Assembly: GCA_014729935.1 (NCBI GenBank)
Contig: WJJB01000453.1
Span: 1-6,434, forward strand
DNA from: Candidatus Bathyarchaeota archaeon
GTDB taxonomy: Archaea; Asgardarchaeota; Lokiarchaeia; Sigyniarchaeales; Sigyniarchaeaceae
Reading direction: 5' to 3'
DNA length: 6,434 nt
The notes under the pieces: generated by a model
The model's database searches: none
Told to the model about the DNA's origin: nothing
The model's input: the letters and a program-made list of their open reading frames with translations, nothing else
Shown: in pieces, positions 4,789 to 6,434 of the stretch
How the letters are laid out: each line of letters starts with the position of its first letter
How positions within the stretch are numbered: the stretch's first letter is position 1
Program-made: the position numbers and the translations under genes

Positions 4789-5493
4789 ATGGCTGACACG
4801 GTAAAAATTTGCGTTCATTTCAAGGCAATGGATGAAGTTGGTAAATCTGGAGACGAGCTTTACTATTGCAAGCCTCGTGACCTCGTTTTGGGCGATGGGG
4901 CTAAAGTATGCTTGGTCTGCACGGAATATGAAGAAGGCGACGAGGAATACGACGAGGATGTTTTAAAAGACATTGAAAACTACTTGAAAGGAAAGCGCAG
5001 GCGGCACAGGAAGCGCTGGAGCCGAAGGCGAAAGAAGAAAAAGAAGACAACAACCAAGAAAGCACCTAAGAAAAAGGAAGAGAGAGAAGAAGAGGAAGAA
5101 CTAGACGAGGATATCGAAGAAGAGGAAGAACTGGACGAGGATATCGAAGAAGAGGATGAGGAAATCGACGAAGAGGAAGACGAGATCGAGCCAGAAGAAA
5201 AAACAACCAAGAAAAAAGGGAAATTACCGAAACTCGAACCTGTCGAAGTTTCCGTCGATATTGAGTTGGACGAGGATGAGCAGGAGGTCCTCAATCTCAT
5301 CGCTTCCAAGGGAGACGAGGGTATCCTTCAGCCCAGGCTCACCATGGAAACCGGGTTAAGCTCGGGTGTCCTGTCCAAGATCGTTAACAAGTTGAAGGAC
5401 GCCGGGATCGTGTCCAAGGAAAAAACGAAGGCTGAAAGCCCGAAATCAAAGCGCGTCTCCGTGATGAATAAGGTGACATATATCGGAGATTGA
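4789..5493 (+). CDS. Winged-helix protein with Cys/His cluster and long charged linker
   Basis: The 234-residue protein has three parts. Residues 1-66 contain C8-x-H10, C27 and CLVC (C41-x2-C44), which could bind zinc. Residues 67-150 are a low-complexity linker, first strongly basic (69-96) and then strongly acidic (97-137), returning to lysines at 138-145. Residues 158-213 look like a winged helix: DEDEQEVLNLIASKGDEG, ILQPRLTMETG, a recognition-helix-like LSSGVLSKIVNKLKDAGI, then a basic wing. This resembles MarR-like or B-block/TFIIIC-like wHTH domains, so DNA binding is the likely role. The partner and targets are unknown. The acidic part was expanded by a 30-bp tandem duplication. ATG 4789 is chosen because the promoter lies just upstream and the frame before it is unlike protein. 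A general transcription factor, chromatin protein or specific regulator are all possible. Confidence 0.8.
   Translation: MADTVKICVHFKAMDEVGKSGDELYYCKPRDLVLGDGAKVCLVCTEYEEGDEEYDEDVLKDIENYLKGKRRRHRKRWSRRRKKKKKTTTKKAPKKKEEREEEEELDEDIEEEEELDEDIEEEDEEIDEEEDEIEPEEKTTKKKGKLPKLEPVEVSVDIELDEDEQEVLNLIASKGDEGILQPRLTMETGLSSGVLSKIVNKLKDAGIVSKEKTKAESPKSKRVSVMNKVTYIGD
5086..5157 (+). repeat. In-frame 30-bp tandem repeat in the acidic tract
   Basis: Units 5086-5115 and 5116-5145 are identical at 29 of 30 positions, the one change (CTA/CTG) being silent. A third, partial copy follows from 5146. Each unit encodes ten residues, EEEEELDEDI. Near-identity at the DNA level points to recent slippage or unequal recombination, and the copy number may vary between strains. 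Confidence 0.9.
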
Positions 5494-5621
5494 ACACGCT
5501 ATAAGCGATCGCCCACATTCCTCCTTTTCTGATACGTCTCTCCATTCCCGCAAGCACCAGTCCATATTCGCTCTATGAAAATTTCCAGCATGGTTCGAGA
5601 TTGCAACGTGTAGCGGGCTGG

Positions 5622-6251
5622 TCACAAGAACCTATCCAGGAACTTGAAGAAATCTATCTTTCGCAGGCTTGTAGTCACCTTGTCACGCAATATCCTTAAA
5701 TGTCGATAGTCGGTTGACGTGAGCTTCTTTCCCGTTCGCTTTTTTTCCAATGCGCTCCATTCTTGCTTGGTAAGCAAGGCATCCCCGGGGTGTAAAGCGA
5801 CCCATTCCCTGGCAAATGCAAGAGCATCCTTCACGGTTTTTACCTTGGTCGTCCTTGCTTTCATCTCGCTTTTCGTCTTGAAATAATCCGGGTCCAAGTT
5901 AACGATGTTCCGCAGCATTCTCTTCGCCGCATGTATATCGCCTTGAAGGTATGATCTCTTCTTGATCCACGAAGCAAATTTCAATAATTCCACCAGGAAA
6001 ATATCCTTCTCAATAGCATTTCCGTTTTCAGGGGCTTGGCATTCAACCCTCATTGGGGTATGGGATTCTTGCGAAATGAGGTTTTTCTCTGCAAGGATCC
6101 GTTTCAATGCTTCGATCCTTTGCTCTTGCGAGTCATTCTCCCCACTCTCCCCTTTTGAACCATTTACCATGTGTTCATGTTCCTTGGAATCCTTTCGTGA
6201 TGCGGTTCCAGTCTTCCCGGTAGCTTTGGTAAGAAAATCATCAAGCGGCAT
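5622..6251 (-). CDS. Helical, TPR-like protein of unknown function
   Basis: The predicted 209-residue soluble protein is not recognised as a family. Residues 8-45 are polar and probably disordered, and 46-60 form a helix. Residues 84-122 include GDIHAAKRMLRNIVNLDPDY (104-123), which has the spacing of a TPR second helix and turn. A similar helix-turn, VKDALAFAREWVALHPGDA (140-158), follows, so an atypical pair of TPR-like hairpins is plausible. The C-terminus is basic then hydrophobic (RKIDFFKFLDRFL) and could be an interaction helix. ATG 6251 is preferred because a box A (6278-6285) lies about 30 bases upstream, giving an almost leaderless mRNA. A GTG at 6272 in the same frame would add seven residues but falls inside the promoter. 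The gene is convergent with the winged-helix gene and divergent from the gene at 6375. A scaffold role would be a guess. Confidence 0.75.
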   Translation of the reverse strand: MPLDDFLTKATGKTGTASRKDSKEHEHMVNGSKGESGENDSQEQRIEALKRILAEKNLISQESHTPMRVECQAPENGNAIEKDIFLVELLKFASWIKKRSYLQGDIHAAKRMLRNIVNLDPDYFKTKSEMKARTTKVKTVKDALAFAREWVALHPGDALLTKQEWSALEKKRTGKKLTSTDYRHLRILRDKVTTSLRKIDFFKFLDRFL

Positions 6252-6277
6252 GATGCATGTTATAATTCCCACGGCGG

Positions 6278-6285
6278 TATAAAAT
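6278..6285 (-). promoter_or_regulatory. Box A of the TPR-like protein gene
   Basis: The minus strand reads ATTTTATA here. Its centre is about 30 bases from ATG 6251, so initiation around 25 bases downstream would give a leader of only a few bases, as is common in archaea. No Shine-Dalgarno is seen, consistent with leaderless translation. Confidence 0.6.
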
Positions 6286-6374
6286 CATTCAAGCACCTTA
6301 CCTATTATGTAATTGATAATGCAAGGATGATTCATGTCACCAGCCGTTTCCAATGAGCAAGGATGGAGGAACCA

Positions 6375-6434
6375 ATGGGAACGTTGAAAAATCTCTCCAT
6401 TAACACGCATTTCGCCTTCAGGAAGAAGAAGATA
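6375..6434 (+). CDS. Start of an unidentified gene (20 codons, cut by the right edge)
   Basis: ATG 6375 is preceded by GGAGG with a five-base spacer (6366-6370), the best-placed Shine-Dalgarno in the window. The 20 visible residues, MGTLKNLSINTHFAFRKKKI, are basic, with a lysine cluster at 17-19 that would suit the cytoplasmic tail just before a first membrane helix, as in ABC-type permeases. That is only a guess from a short stretch. An in-frame ATG at 6363 would add four residues but would place the GGAGG inside the coding region. The gene is divergent from the TPR-like gene. Confidence 0.55.
   Translation, partial: MGTLKNLSINTHFAFRKKKI

Noticed and set aside
4980..5309. Minus-strand open frame giving a poly-serine protein
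   Set aside because: It is the antisense reading of GAA/GAG codons in the acidic tract and has no independent support.

Overview
The window looks like a piece of an archaeal chromosome. The evidence is a tRNA gene with an A at its first position, no encoded CCA and what appears to be an intron; a small circularly permuted GTPase of the MMR1/HSR1 type; AT-rich box A-like elements about 25-35 bases before several starts, often without a Shine-Dalgarno sequence; and a predicted surface protein with three N-glycosylation sequons. The lineage cannot be fixed by eye. A folate-type FolD together with lysine/glutamate-rich winged-helix proteins would fit Asgard or some euryarchaeal groups, but that is inference.

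Layout, left to right. Bases 1-575 (minus) hold the N-terminal 191 codons of a radical SAM enzyme that runs off the left edge. A 317-base divergent spacer separates it from a complete circularly permuted GTPase (893-1741, plus). A structured hairpin at 1791-1827 then precedes a tRNA-Gln(CUG) gene (1844-1948) whose D-arm is interrupted by a 32-nt insert containing a perfect 8-bp hairpin. This insert is the most interesting signal in the window. A single-pass membrane-anchored protein lies on the minus strand at 2175-2720, with a hairpin plus T7 terminator overlapping its stop codon and a much stronger Shine-Dalgarno placed before an in-frame ACG.

Bases 2721-3795 form a gene-poor kilobase. It holds inverted repeats, one possible 64-codon ORF, a stretch on the minus strand that resembles an eroded TnpB fragment, an orphan box A and two copies of a diverged 36-bp repeat. 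It reads as an accessory or decaying region.

Housekeeping content resumes with a complete folD (3796-4674, plus). Next is a 234-residue protein (4789-5493, plus) with a Cys/His cluster, a long basic then acidic tract and a C-terminal winged helix. A 209-residue helical, TPR-like protein of unknown function lies on the minus strand (5622-6251). From 6375 a new plus-strand gene begins after a good Shine-Dalgarno and leaves the window after 20 codons.

The genes do not form one operon: strands alternate, most have their own promoter-like element, and the recognisable functions (radical SAM chemistry, GTPase, Gln-tRNA, one-carbon metabolism, possible transcription factor) are general cell functions. 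No CRISPR array, complete insertion sequence or rRNA was found.
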